From Terrisporobacter othiniensis (GTDB lineage Bacteria > Bacillota > Clostridia > Peptostreptococcales > Peptostreptococcaceae), in contig NZ_JWHR01000113.1 of the NCBI RefSeq assembly GCF_000808015.1, positions 1 through 59,968 on the forward strand: a DNA stretch of 59,968 nt, read 5' to 3'. Shown here piece after piece: positions 35,795-43,589 of this stretch. How positions within the stretch are numbered: position 1 is the stretch's first letter; every line of letters starts with the position of its first letter. Position numbers and translations under genes: made by a program. The notes beneath the pieces were generated by a model. That model had not been told where the DNA came from. It did not search any database and saw only the letters and a program-made list of their open reading frames with translations.

Positions 35795-36730
35795 TTACCA
35801 AATAGGTAAATCCTTTGGAGTTCTTAGTTTTTTATGTTTAAAAGTAGGTACATTTAATTCTTCGGCAAGCTTTTTAATTTGATTTTTATAACCAGACTTT
35901 AAATTATCATGAATTACTATTCCGTCAATACTACCAATAATAGAGTCAGTACACTTTTTTAATAAATCATATTTTTCATCTTTATCATATTCACCTTGAA
36001 CTAACCATTGATTAGGAAGAACATGTCCCACAGAAATTTTATAATCCTTATCTATAATAATATTTGAGAAAGTTTCCTCAAAGTGCATACCGCCAGTGCA
36101 AAGAAGGATTTTTACTTCTTCTTCATCAGAGAAAACCTCTTGCAAAGATGTAGCCAGGGTCTTTACAGCAGTTTCATTAGTCCAACTCTCCAAAGTACTG
36201 CCTATTTCTATATCAAATAGAGGAACTTGATATTTATCTATTAAATTAATATTTCCATCTCTTATGGTACCTGTCCAATGAGTTCCTTCAGTCATTACCT
36301 TAAAATCATCTAGATTATTTTCAACTCTATGTTTTTCTATAGAAACTAATAAATTTCTTAAATATAGAGGATTGGAAGGAGCGTACACTCCTCCTACAAC
36401 ATCACCAGTTGAATGAACTGTAAGAATTTTATCTGGAGCTTTTTCTCCACCATGCCAGTTTACAACACCAGCTATGTCATAGTCTGAAAAGAACTCATTT
36501 AAAATAGGTATGTATTTATCGTAATCATAGCTTAAAACTTTATTAGTCTCTACATAAGTAAATAAATTATTATTTTTATCAACATAATTATAAATATCTC
36601 TGTTATCAAATTTTGTATTGCTCAACTTAAGGGGATAATTATTTTTTAAGTAGTTAAGAACCCTTGGTGCAACTTCATCTCTTTCATAATCTGTACAGAA
36701 AAAATATACAGCTTTTTTATTATAATTCAT
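35795..36730 (-). CDS. DTD2/GEK1-type D-aminoacyl-tRNA deacylase homologue
   Basis: This 311-residue protein matches the archaeal and plant DTD2 (DtdA/GEK1) family by motif order: WHGGEKAPDK (92-101), HSTGD (106-110), TEGTHWTG (147-154), FDIEIGSTLESWTN (172-185), CTGGMHFEETFSN (211-223) and GHVLPN (235-240). That family hydrolyses D-aminoacyl-tRNA and can remove aldehyde adducts on aminoacyl-tRNA. It differs from the usual bacterial DTD1, which is about 145 residues. It starts 5 bases after dpaL in the same operon, suggesting a shared role in D-amino acid handling. Substrate and activity are untested. Family call is good; function is inferred. Confidence 0.8.
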   Translation of the reverse strand: MNYNKKAVYFFCTDYERDEVAPRVLNYLKNNYPLKLSNTKFDNRDIYNYVDKNNNLFTYVETNKVLSYDYDKYIPILNEFFSDYDIAGVVNWHGGEKAPDKILTVHSTGDVVGGVYAPSNPLYLRNLLVSIEKHRVENNLDDFKVMTEGTHWTGTIRDGNINLIDKYQVPLFDIEIGSTLESWTNETAVKTLATSLQEVFSDEEEVKILLCTGGMHFEETFSNIIIDKDYKISVGHVLPNQWLVQGEYDKDEKYDLLKKCTDSIIGSIDGIVIHDNLKSGYKNQIKKLAEELNVPTFKHKKLRTPKDLPIW

Positions 36731-36735
36731 TGAAA

Positions 36736-37974
36736 TTACCTTCCTTCCACAAATGAACTTGGATTTTTACCATCATAAATTATTTCATCATATCCTATAG
36801 GGTCAGTATTGCCTTCTGTACTAAATATTAAAACTACAGAGTCTGAATTTAAATTCATAGCTTCTTTTATTTTTTTTAATTCATCTCTTTCCATTAATAA
36901 AGATAGTAACCCAAGACCAACTGCTCCAGATTCTCCAGAAATAATTTTTTTATCATCTCCTATAGGAGATGATAAAATCCTCATTCCTTTAGCACTTACA
37001 TAATCAGGACAAGCAGCATAGAAAGATGCAAAATCTCTAAGAATAGGCCAAGTAGCAGTATTGGGTTCACCGCAATTTAGACCCGCCATTATTGTTTGTA
37101 AATCTCCAGTAACTGCATGAGGATTTCCGTCACCAGACAAAGCTGATTTATAAATACAAGCAACAGTTTTTGGCTCCACAATTGTGGTAATAGGAGGATT
37201 ACCTTTATACTTATTTGCGAAATATCCTAAAACTCCTCCAGCCATTGAGCCTACACCAGCCTGCAAAAATAAGTGAGTAGGTTTTTCAATACCATATTCT
37301 TGTAATTGATCATAAGCTTCATTTGCCATTGTCGTATACCCTTGGGTAATAAAATTAGGAACATCTTCATATCCACCCCAAGCTGTATCTTGAACTAGAT
37401 ACCAGTTATTTTCCTCAGCTAACTTAGCAGCTTTTCTTACAGCATCATCATAATTAAGGTCCGTAATAGTTACTTCATAAGCTCCAACTTGGCGAATTGC
37501 CTCAGCTCTAACTTCTACAGTTCCTTTTGGCATAAGAACTATAGATTTGCATCCTAATTTTGATGCAGCAAATGCCACACCTTTACCGTGATTTCCGTCT
37601 GTAGCAGTTATAAAAACCATATCTTTCAAATATTCTTTTATTTCAGGGCTTTGCAAATCTTCAAAAGTTGTTTTGCTATCATCTAGATTTAGTTTTTTAC
37701 ATACTATTTTAAAAATAGCATATAAACCACCCAAACCTTTAAAAGCATTTAAATTAAATCTATAGGATTCATCTTTAATATAAATTCCTTTAATATTTAG
37801 TTTTTTTGCTAAATTGTTTAAAGATATAAGAGGTGTTATTTTATAGTTACTAATTGATGAGTGAAAATTCCTTACTCTGTCAGATATTTCTTCATTTAAA
37901 AATAGAGGTAAATTATGATTGTCCGTAGATGTTGAAATTACATTAATTCCTAATTGTTCTTCAAAGCTTATCAT
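36736..37974 (-). CDS. dpaL: Diaminopropionate ammonia-lyase
   Basis: DpaL is a fold-type II PLP enzyme that splits D- or L-2,3-diaminopropionate to pyruvate and ammonia; enzymes of the family also act on D-serine. The N-terminal RNFHSSISNYKITPLISL and the PLP lysine (Lys79) in RFNLNAFKGLGGLYAI are diagnostic, as are TATDGNHGKGVAFAA and LQAGVGSMAGGVLGYF. Length is 412 residues from ATG 37974, which follows TTGGAGGAATAT; the open frame extends to a TTG that is part of this ribosome site. It is followed by the DTD2 homologue. Confidence 0.93.
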   Translation of the reverse strand: MISFEEQLGINVISTSTDNHNLPLFLNEEISDRVRNFHSSISNYKITPLISLNNLAKKLNIKGIYIKDESYRFNLNAFKGLGGLYAIFKIVCKKLNLDDSKTTFEDLQSPEIKEYLKDMVFITATDGNHGKGVAFAASKLGCKSIVLMPKGTVEVRAEAIRQVGAYEVTITDLNYDDAVRKAAKLAEENNWYLVQDTAWGGYEDVPNFITQGYTTMANEAYDQLQEYGIEKPTHLFLQAGVGSMAGGVLGYFANKYKGNPPITTIVEPKTVACIYKSALSGDGNPHAVTGDLQTIMAGLNCGEPNTATWPILRDFASFYAACPDYVSAKGMRILSSPIGDDKKIISGESGAVGLGLLSLLMERDELKKIKEAMNLNSDSVVLIFSTEGNTDPIGYDEIIYDGKNPSSFVEGR

Positions 37975-38062
37975 CTTATATTCCTCCAAATATATAATTT
38001 ATAAAAACTAGTATAAAATAATTATAGCAAAATATAGCTGTTGTTATTGAAGGTAAAGATAA

Positions 38063-38077
38063 AATACTTGTAGTATT
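38063..38077. promoter_or_regulatory. Small palindrome in the dpaL upstream region
   Basis: AATACTTGTAGTATT is a perfect 6-bp dyad with a 3-base centre, between the divergent dpaL and 38157 genes. It could be an operator for either side. Evidence is limited to the symmetry. Confidence 0.3.
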
Positions 38078-38156
38078 ATAAGTTTATATTCCAAAATGAA
38101 GAAAAAGTATAATATAATAATTGTATTAATAGAAATAAATACAAGGATGTGAAAAA

Positions 38157-38369
38157 ATGCAAAATAAAAACTCTATTATGGCAACGTTCTTTATAGGTAC
38201 TATAGGGGTTATGCTTATATTGAGTGGAATAATTTTTCTTATTTATTGTTTTTCATATGAGGTGAAAAATAAGAAAAAAGTGTACAATGAATCAAAGATA
38301 TTAGCCATAGTATGTATAATAATTGGAATAATAATGTCGACTTTATCATTTTTATATTTTACATATTAG
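38157..38369 (+). CDS. Small two-segment membrane protein, unknown
   Basis: This 70-residue protein has two strong membrane segments (FFIGTIGVMLILSGIIFLIY and ILAIVCIIIGIIMSTLSFLYF) joined by a lysine-rich loop. AAGGATG lies before the ATG, and a TATAAT box lies about 45 bases upstream. The next gene begins 39 bases downstream. No family is recognised. Confidence 0.65.
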   Translation: MQNKNSIMATFFIGTIGVMLILSGIIFLIYCFSYEVKNKKKVYNESKILAIVCIIIGIIMSTLSFLYFTY

Positions 38370-38408
38370 GGTATTATAAATTATCTAGAATATAAGGGGG
38401 GATGTATT

Positions 38409-39062
38409 ATGTCATTTACAAGTAAAATACTTTTGTTTTTTGTAATCTTGGGGGCAATTAATATAATCATACTTTTAGTAATAAAGAATAAATCTAGATC
38501 TATAAAGGTTGAAAAAAAGGAAAAACGCAAAAAAGGTGATATAAGAGTATTAAATTATGATGATGAAGATTTACTTTGTATGGTGGACAATGATTTAGAG
38601 TTTAAGTATGGGTATGGATGTAGTGATTTAGAAGTATTTAAAAATATGAAGACAACTCATAGAAATATGTATACTTTACTCTGGTTTGATACAGAGATGC
38701 AAAATGGAGGATTAGGAGAATATTTTTTTAATGTAAGCAATATAACTATGAATTATTTAGAAAAAGCGCTTGAAGACGTGAAGGCTTTGGAATTATTCAA
38801 AGAATATAGGCAATTTATGGAAAAAAATAATGTCATAGAAGCAATAAATTATATAAATAAAAGAAGTGTTGAAGAGTATTCTGAATTTATGAGTGAGTTT
38901 GATTTTTCTAACTTTAATAACTTATACGAAAAAATAGATTTAAGATTATTTATGGCTAATTATATTAGAGAAAATATAGTTGATTTTTCTGATTTAAGTG
39001 AAGAAGAATTAAAAATTTTAAGAGAAATGGAAGAAGAACAAAAGTTAATAGAAAATAATTAA
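38409..39062 (+). CDS. Membrane-anchored DUF4375 (DMP19-like) protein
   Basis: The protein has 217 residues: one N-terminal membrane anchor (ILLFFVILGAINIIILLVI), a basic linker, then a helical domain with LLWFDTEMQNGGLGEYFFN. This matches the DUF4375 signature, where a 'D-x-x-NGG-x-x-x-FF' core is conserved. DMP19 of Neisseria is a DNA-mimic member, but function in Firmicutes is unknown. The acidic C-terminus (EEELKILREMEEEQKLIENN) is notable. AAGGGGGGAT precedes the ATG. Confidence 0.7.
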   Translation: MSFTSKILLFFVILGAINIIILLVIKNKSRSIKVEKKEKRKKGDIRVLNYDDEDLLCMVDNDLEFKYGYGCSDLEVFKNMKTTHRNMYTLLWFDTEMQNGGLGEYFFNVSNITMNYLEKALEDVKALELFKEYRQFMEKNNVIEAINYINKRSVEEYSEFMSEFDFSNFNNLYEKIDLRLFMANYIRENIVDFSDLSEEELKILREMEEEQKLIENN

Positions 39063-39070
39063 GTGAATAT

Positions 39071-39101
39071 AAAATGCCACCCATTTTGGGTGGCATTTTA
39101 T
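39071..39101 (+). terminator. Terminator after the DUF4375 gene
   Basis: A 13-bp GC-containing stem, AAAATGCCACCCA with TGGGTGGCATTTT, has a 3-base loop. Confidence 0.93.
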
Positions 39102-39136
39102 AAGCTTAAGATAAAATACTTTATAGAGGAGACGTT

Positions 39137-40504
39137 ATGAGCGAACAAATTGATTTAACTAGTGGTAATATTGTTGAAAAATTGGTAAAACTATCATTAC
39201 CGATAATGGGAACTGCTTTTATACAAATTGCCTACAGCCTTATAGATATGATTTGGGTTGGAAAAATAGGTAGTAAGTCTGTGGCTGCAGTTGGAACAGC
39301 AGGATTTTATCCTTGGCTTGCCATGGCATTTATTATGATTTCGAAAGTCGGTGGAGATATTAAAGTTGCACAAAGTGTAGGAGAAAAAAATGAAAAAGGC
39401 ACTAAATACTATATTAAATCTGCAATTGAGATTAATATGATTTTATCTTTTTTGTATAGTTTAGTTCTAATCTGTTTTAAGAGTCCGCTTGTTGGATTTT
39501 TTAAATTAGAAGATATGGAAGTTATTAATATGGCTGAGCAATATTTAGTTATTGTAGGATTCGGTATGATGTTTTATTTTATAAACCCTGTATTTACATC
39601 AATATTCTTAGGCCTAGGAAATAGCAAGTCACCATTTAAAATAAATACAATAGGTTTAGTTACTAATATTATTCTAGACCCAGTGTTAATATTTGGGATA
39701 GGACCATTACCTGAAATGGGGGTGGAGGGTGCTGCTCTTGCTACGATTATATCTCATATAGTTGTGTCATTATGTTTTATCTATTTAATTATGAAAGATA
39801 ATGCAAATCATTTTAAAATTAAACTATTTAGGGAAATTGATTTTAGTTATTATAAAACTTTATTTGTACTTGGGATACCAGTGGCACTTCAAAATGGATT
39901 ATTTACTATTTTTTCTATGATAATGGGAGTTATAGTAGCATCTTTTGGGCCAGTAGCAATTGCAGTTCAAAAAGTAGGGTCTCAAATAGAATCCATATCT
40001 TGGAATAGTTGTGAAGGATTTGCATCGGCTTTATCTAGTTTTGTAGGGCAAAATTATGGTGCTAAGAAAATTGATAGAATAAATAAAAGTATTAAATATG
40101 CATTAATAGGTGTATTTATATGGGGTATTTTAACAACAGTAATATTAGTATTTTTAGGAGAGCCAATATTTAGATCTTTTATAAATGAACCAGAGGCAAT
40201 TTTAAAAGGCGTAGATTATTTAAAAATACTAGGATATTCCCAACTTTTTATGTGTTTAGAAATTACAGTTGCTGGAATTTTTAAAGGATTAGGTAGAACA
40301 TATATACCTTCAATAATAATTGCAGTATTAACTGGTTGTAGAATACCATTAGCAATTTTACTTTGCAGGCCTGATATACTTGGGTTAAATGGAGTTTGGT
40401 GGAGTATAACATTAAGTAGTATGGTAAAAGGTATTTTATTGGTGAGTATTTTGGTTGTCCTTAGGAAAACACATAAATTATATTTGAGTGAAGATTATCT
40501 ATAA
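39137..40504 (+). CDS. MATE family efflux transporter
   Basis: This 455-residue exporter has 12 predicted segments. Typical MATE features are LSLPIMGTAFIQIAYSLIDMIWVGKIG at the N-terminus and, at the start of the second half, GIPVALQNGLFTIFSMIMG, plus GAALATIISH. It exports drugs or metabolites using a Na+ or H+ gradient. GAGGAG precedes the ATG. It is followed by a MerR regulator and an MFS exporter gene, so the block looks like a small drug-export region. Confidence 0.92.
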   Translation: MSEQIDLTSGNIVEKLVKLSLPIMGTAFIQIAYSLIDMIWVGKIGSKSVAAVGTAGFYPWLAMAFIMISKVGGDIKVAQSVGEKNEKGTKYYIKSAIEINMILSFLYSLVLICFKSPLVGFFKLEDMEVINMAEQYLVIVGFGMMFYFINPVFTSIFLGLGNSKSPFKINTIGLVTNIILDPVLIFGIGPLPEMGVEGAALATIISHIVVSLCFIYLIMKDNANHFKIKLFREIDFSYYKTLFVLGIPVALQNGLFTIFSMIMGVIVASFGPVAIAVQKVGSQIESISWNSCEGFASALSSFVGQNYGAKKIDRINKSIKYALIGVFIWGILTTVILVFLGEPIFRSFINEPEAILKGVDYLKILGYSQLFMCLEITVAGIFKGLGRTYIPSIIIAVLTGCRIPLAILLCRPDILGLNGVWWSITLSSMVKGILLVSILVVLRKTHKLYLSEDYL

Positions 40505-40517
40505 GTAAAAACTATTG

Positions 40518-40561
40518 CATTATAGACTATGGAGTTACACCATAGTCTATAATGTTTTTAG
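40518..40561 (+). terminator. Terminator after the MATE gene
   Basis: A perfect 15-bp stem (40518-40532 with 40540-40554) with a 7-base loop is followed by TTTTTA. Confidence 0.92.
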
Positions 40562-40582
40562 AAATAAAAAGGAGTTGAGAAA

Positions 40583-41409
40583 TTGAAGTTTTCAATAGGA
40601 CAGGTAAGTAAATTATTTGAGATAAGTAAAGATACTTTAAGACATTATGATAAAATTGGAGTTTTAAAGCCAGAAGTGAATGAAACTAATGGATATAGAT
40701 ATTATTATGAAGAAGATCTTGAGAAGTTAGGATTAATACTTGAAACTAAATATCTTGGAATACCTCTTTCTGAAATAAAAAAACTATAGAAAGTGAAAGT
40801 TTAATGCAGTATAAAAATTTAATTGAAAAACAAGAAGAATCTATAAAGAAACAAATAGAAGAATTAAGGATAAAAGAAAAACACTTACAAGAATCTAGAG
40901 AAACACTAGATAAAATAATAAAGTTTAAAAATGAATATGATTTTAGTAAGTTAAATATATATGAAAAATCAATGAATCTTTATGGAATTAAGTTCAAAAA
41001 AATATTTGATGGAAGCTTTTATAAACAATTTTTATTAGAGTTAGAAGAAGGTTTAGGATTTGATGAAGAAGAGTATTACTACATTCATCAAATTTTAGAA
41101 GATGGAACCTTAGAAGAAAATCAATATGAGATTTATATAAAAGAAAATAAAAATAATAAAGATTTAATTCAAAAGTATATAGCTAAAAAAGATTTAGAAG
41201 TAAGTAAAAAATATTTAAGTGGTAATGTTATTTCAACTTGTTTTTATGGAAATGAAGAGGAATTAAATGAATATATAGTATCTCTTAGTAAGTATTTTAA
41301 TGAAAATAAATGTACAAATGTTTATATAATGTATGATTTTTCTTTGCCAAAACAAAATAATAAGGACGATTATTTTGTGAAAATAATTTTAGAAATAAAA
41401 AATAGTTGA
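40583..41409 (+). pseudogene. MerR-family regulator interrupted by a -1 frameshift at A7
   Basis: Frame one (TTG start at 40583 behind AAGGAG) gives a full MerR DNA-binding domain, FSIGQVSKLFEISKDTLRHYDKIGVLKP to YLGIPLSEIKK, and stops at a TAG at 40787. Read one base back at the run of seven A, the protein continues as TIESESLMQYKNLIEKQEESI with a coiled coil and an effector domain to 41409, about 275 residues in all. One extra A, or a -1 slip, would restore it. It could be a recent pseudogene, a phase-variable gene, slippage-dependent expression or a sequence error. The target is likely the MFS gene downstream. Confidence 0.8.
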
Positions 41410-41436
41410 CTGTAGACTTACTCCATTCTTTAGAAT
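41406..41436 (+). promoter_or_regulatory. MerR-type promoter with 19-bp spacer before the MFS gene
   Basis: TTGACT (41406-41411), a 19-bp spacer and TAGAAT (41431-41436) lie just after the MerR gene. Spacers of 19 bp are the hallmark of MerR-activated promoters, and the adjacent regulator supports this. No clean dyad is visible in the spacer. Confidence 0.45.
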
Positions 41437-41469
41437 AAGAAAATGAAGAAAGAATTAGGAGGTAAAGTT

Positions 41470-42669
41470 TTGAATTTATTTAAAAATAGAGTATTCACAA
41501 CAATTTTATTTACAGATATAATACAGCAAGCAGCTATCTGGATAAGAAATATATCTGTAATGTTTTTTATTATGGATGTTACCAATAAGGATCCAATGGC
41601 AATTTCTGCACTAAATTTTGTAGAAATGGTACCTATGTTTTTATTAACTTTTTTAGGGGGAATAATAGCTGATAAATATAATCCTAAGAAATTAATGTTT
41701 CTAGGGGATTTTTTAAGTTTTATTTCTTTTGTGATTTTAGGGTCTTTAATTAGTAAAGGATATATGGTAGCTATATTTATAACAGTGTTAATATCGGCTA
41801 TAGTTACGCAATTTTCTTATCCTGCATCACAAAAATATTTTAAAGAATATGTAGATGAGAAAGAGATTGATTTGGCTATAGGGATCTCTCAACTATTAGC
41901 ATCCATATTTCCTATAATAGGACCATTTTTAGGATCATATTTTTATTTTACTTTTGGAATAGGAAAAACATTATTAATAATAGCCTTTATGTTTTTACTT
42001 TCTGTGGCTCTTATCATTACACTACCAAACAAACAATTTGAAAAAATAGAAAGTGATGGATTTATAGAGGATGCAAGGCTTACATTTAATTACGTGAACA
42101 ATAAAAAGGTGATAAAAGTTTTTGCAAAAATGTTATTTATTCTTTCCTTTGGTATTGGAATATCAGGTAATTTAGATATATTTTTGATTACAGAAAGATT
42201 GGGATTAAATGAAGAGTTTTATCAGTTTTTCTCAGGTATTGCAGGAATTGGGGCGGTAGTTGGGGGATTATTATATATTGCAATATCCAAATATTTAAAA
42301 GATATGAAGATCGTATATTCTTTAATAGGAGTATTTGCTATAACAGTATTTTTAGAAGGATATTCAACATTACCTGTATTTACAATGATTTTACAATTCA
42401 TAGATAATGTTATAGGTGCTTTATTAAGTGGATATGTAATGACACTTATGACTAAAATAACAGATCAAGAATACTTGGGTAAAGTAAATGGACTTACATC
42501 AACATTAATGTATTTTGGATTGATGATATCATTTGTTTTATCGGGTGTAATACTTAAATATTCATCAATAGTAATAGCATTTTCTTTAGCGAGTTTTACA
42601 TTTGTTGTATGCTTTATAATGCTTTATAGAGAAATTAAAAGAGGATTATTGGATGATTTAAATAATTAG
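41470..42669 (+). CDS. MFS transporter, multidrug-efflux-like
   Basis: This MFS protein of about 399 residues has 12 predicted segments and resembles the MFS_3/enterobactin-exporter-like group (FTDIIQQAAIWIRNISVMFFI, then GGIIADKYNPKKLMFLGDF). I chose the TTG at 41470 because a canonical AGGAGGT lies 6 bases before it. An upstream in-frame ATG at 41443 has no ribosome site. The gene is probably controlled by the MerR gene immediately upstream. The substrate is unknown. Confidence 0.87.
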   Translation: MNLFKNRVFTTILFTDIIQQAAIWIRNISVMFFIMDVTNKDPMAISALNFVEMVPMFLLTFLGGIIADKYNPKKLMFLGDFLSFISFVILGSLISKGYMVAIFITVLISAIVTQFSYPASQKYFKEYVDEKEIDLAIGISQLLASIFPIIGPFLGSYFYFTFGIGKTLLIIAFMFLLSVALIITLPNKQFEKIESDGFIEDARLTFNYVNNKKVIKVFAKMLFILSFGIGISGNLDIFLITERLGLNEEFYQFFSGIAGIGAVVGGLLYIAISKYLKDMKIVYSLIGVFAITVFLEGYSTLPVFTMILQFIDNVIGALLSGYVMTLMTKITDQEYLGKVNGLTSTLMYFGLMISFVLSGVILKYSSIVIAFSLASFTFVVCFIMLYREIKRGLLDDLNN

Positions 42670-42672
42670 TTA

Positions 42673-42724
42673 AAATCAAATTTATATTATATAACTGCAA
42701 TTATAATATAAATTTGATTTTTTT
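42673..42724. terminator. Terminator after the MFS gene
   Basis: A perfect 19-bp AT-rich stem (42673-42691 with 42702-42720) with a 10-base loop and T-run ends the MFS transcript just before repeat copy 3. Confidence 0.88.
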
Positions 42725-42835
42725 ATTGTAAGGAAATTATATGTTATCTGTTCTATGGATAACATATAATTTATAACTTTGTGACTTGAGCAACGGGCAA
42801 AGCCGTTGGCGACATAAGCGAAGCGAATTTTTTAT
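42725..42835 (+). repeat. Interspersed modular repeat, copy 3 (middle form)
   Basis: Copy 3 has a perfect palindromic module (AAATTATATGTTATC / GATAACATATAATTT), then AACTTTGTGACTTGAGC, the hairpin CAACGG-gcaaag-CCGTTG, and the end AAGCGAAGCGAATTTTTTAT. It abuts the stop codon of the leftward cyclase gene. Like the other two copies, it lies between converging genes in the same orientation. Confidence 0.9.
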
Positions 42836-43477
42836 TTAGTCTAGCATAGCAATAGCTCTTATTGGAGCTCCATCAGAGTTTTCAAATTTAAGCGGTAAAG
42901 CACAAAATATAAAAGTATCGCTATCTATTAAATCCAAGTTAGTTAAGTTTTCAAATATTAAAATGTTATTTTTAAGAATTTTATGATGTTTAGCTAAAAC
43001 AGACACATCTATAGGATCAACAGAAATTGTATCAAAAGCAATCCCTTTCTTTTTGGAAGTCTTAATAAAATCCACAACTTCATCACTTATAACAGGATAT
43101 TGGCCTAAGTATTTGTCCGTATTCCAATATTTACTCCAATTAGTTTTAAATACTATAAATTCACTATTATCAATAGCTTCTTTATTTTTTTCAATGAAAT
43201 CATAAGTAATAATATCCCCTTCTCCTAAAGATGAACAATCAATAAGAGCGGCAGTGCCTACAAAATTTATTACATTAATTTTATCAAGGGAGATTCCATC
43301 TTCAAAAACATGGTTAGGAGAATCCATATGAGTTCCATTATGTGAGCGAATATGTAATTCAGTTTCTTTATATCCATTTTCAGATACGGTACTTATTATT
43401 TTATTTTGTGGTTTTGGGCCTCCAGGATATACAGTCATATTATTTGCGATAGAGTGAGTTAAATCAATTATTTTCAT
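42836..43477 (-). CDS. Cyclase-family metal hydrolase (kynurenine formamidase-like)
   Basis: This 213-residue protein has the family motif HNGTHMDSPNHV (residues 46-57), whose His and Asp residues bind metal, and MTVYPGGPKP near the N-terminus. The fold covers arylformamidases (KynB) and related amide or lactone hydrolases. No tryptophan-degradation genes are adjacent, although the ior cluster elsewhere in the window uses aromatic keto acids. AAGGAGGT precedes the ATG at 43477. The substrate is unknown. Confidence 0.87.
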   Translation of the reverse strand: MKIIDLTHSIANNMTVYPGGPKPQNKIISTVSENGYKETELHIRSHNGTHMDSPNHVFEDGISLDKINVINFVGTAALIDCSSLGEGDIITYDFIEKNKEAIDNSEFIVFKTNWSKYWNTDKYLGQYPVISDEVVDFIKTSKKKGIAFDTISVDPIDVSVLAKHHKILKNNILIFENLTNLDLIDSDTFIFCALPLKFENSDGAPIRAIAMLD

Positions 43478-43589
43478 TTTTACCTCCTTAAAAATATAAA
43501 GTTAATATACAAGATGCAACAATTCTAATTAATGTCCTATACTATAATTATATTATATATGAAATTTGCATATACTATGGGGGTATAAT

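Noticed and set aside
26582..42835. Interspersed repeats as a CRISPR array or insertion sequence
   Set aside because: Copies are kilobases apart, vary in length, have no spacers, no transposase and no clear terminal inverted repeats or target duplications.
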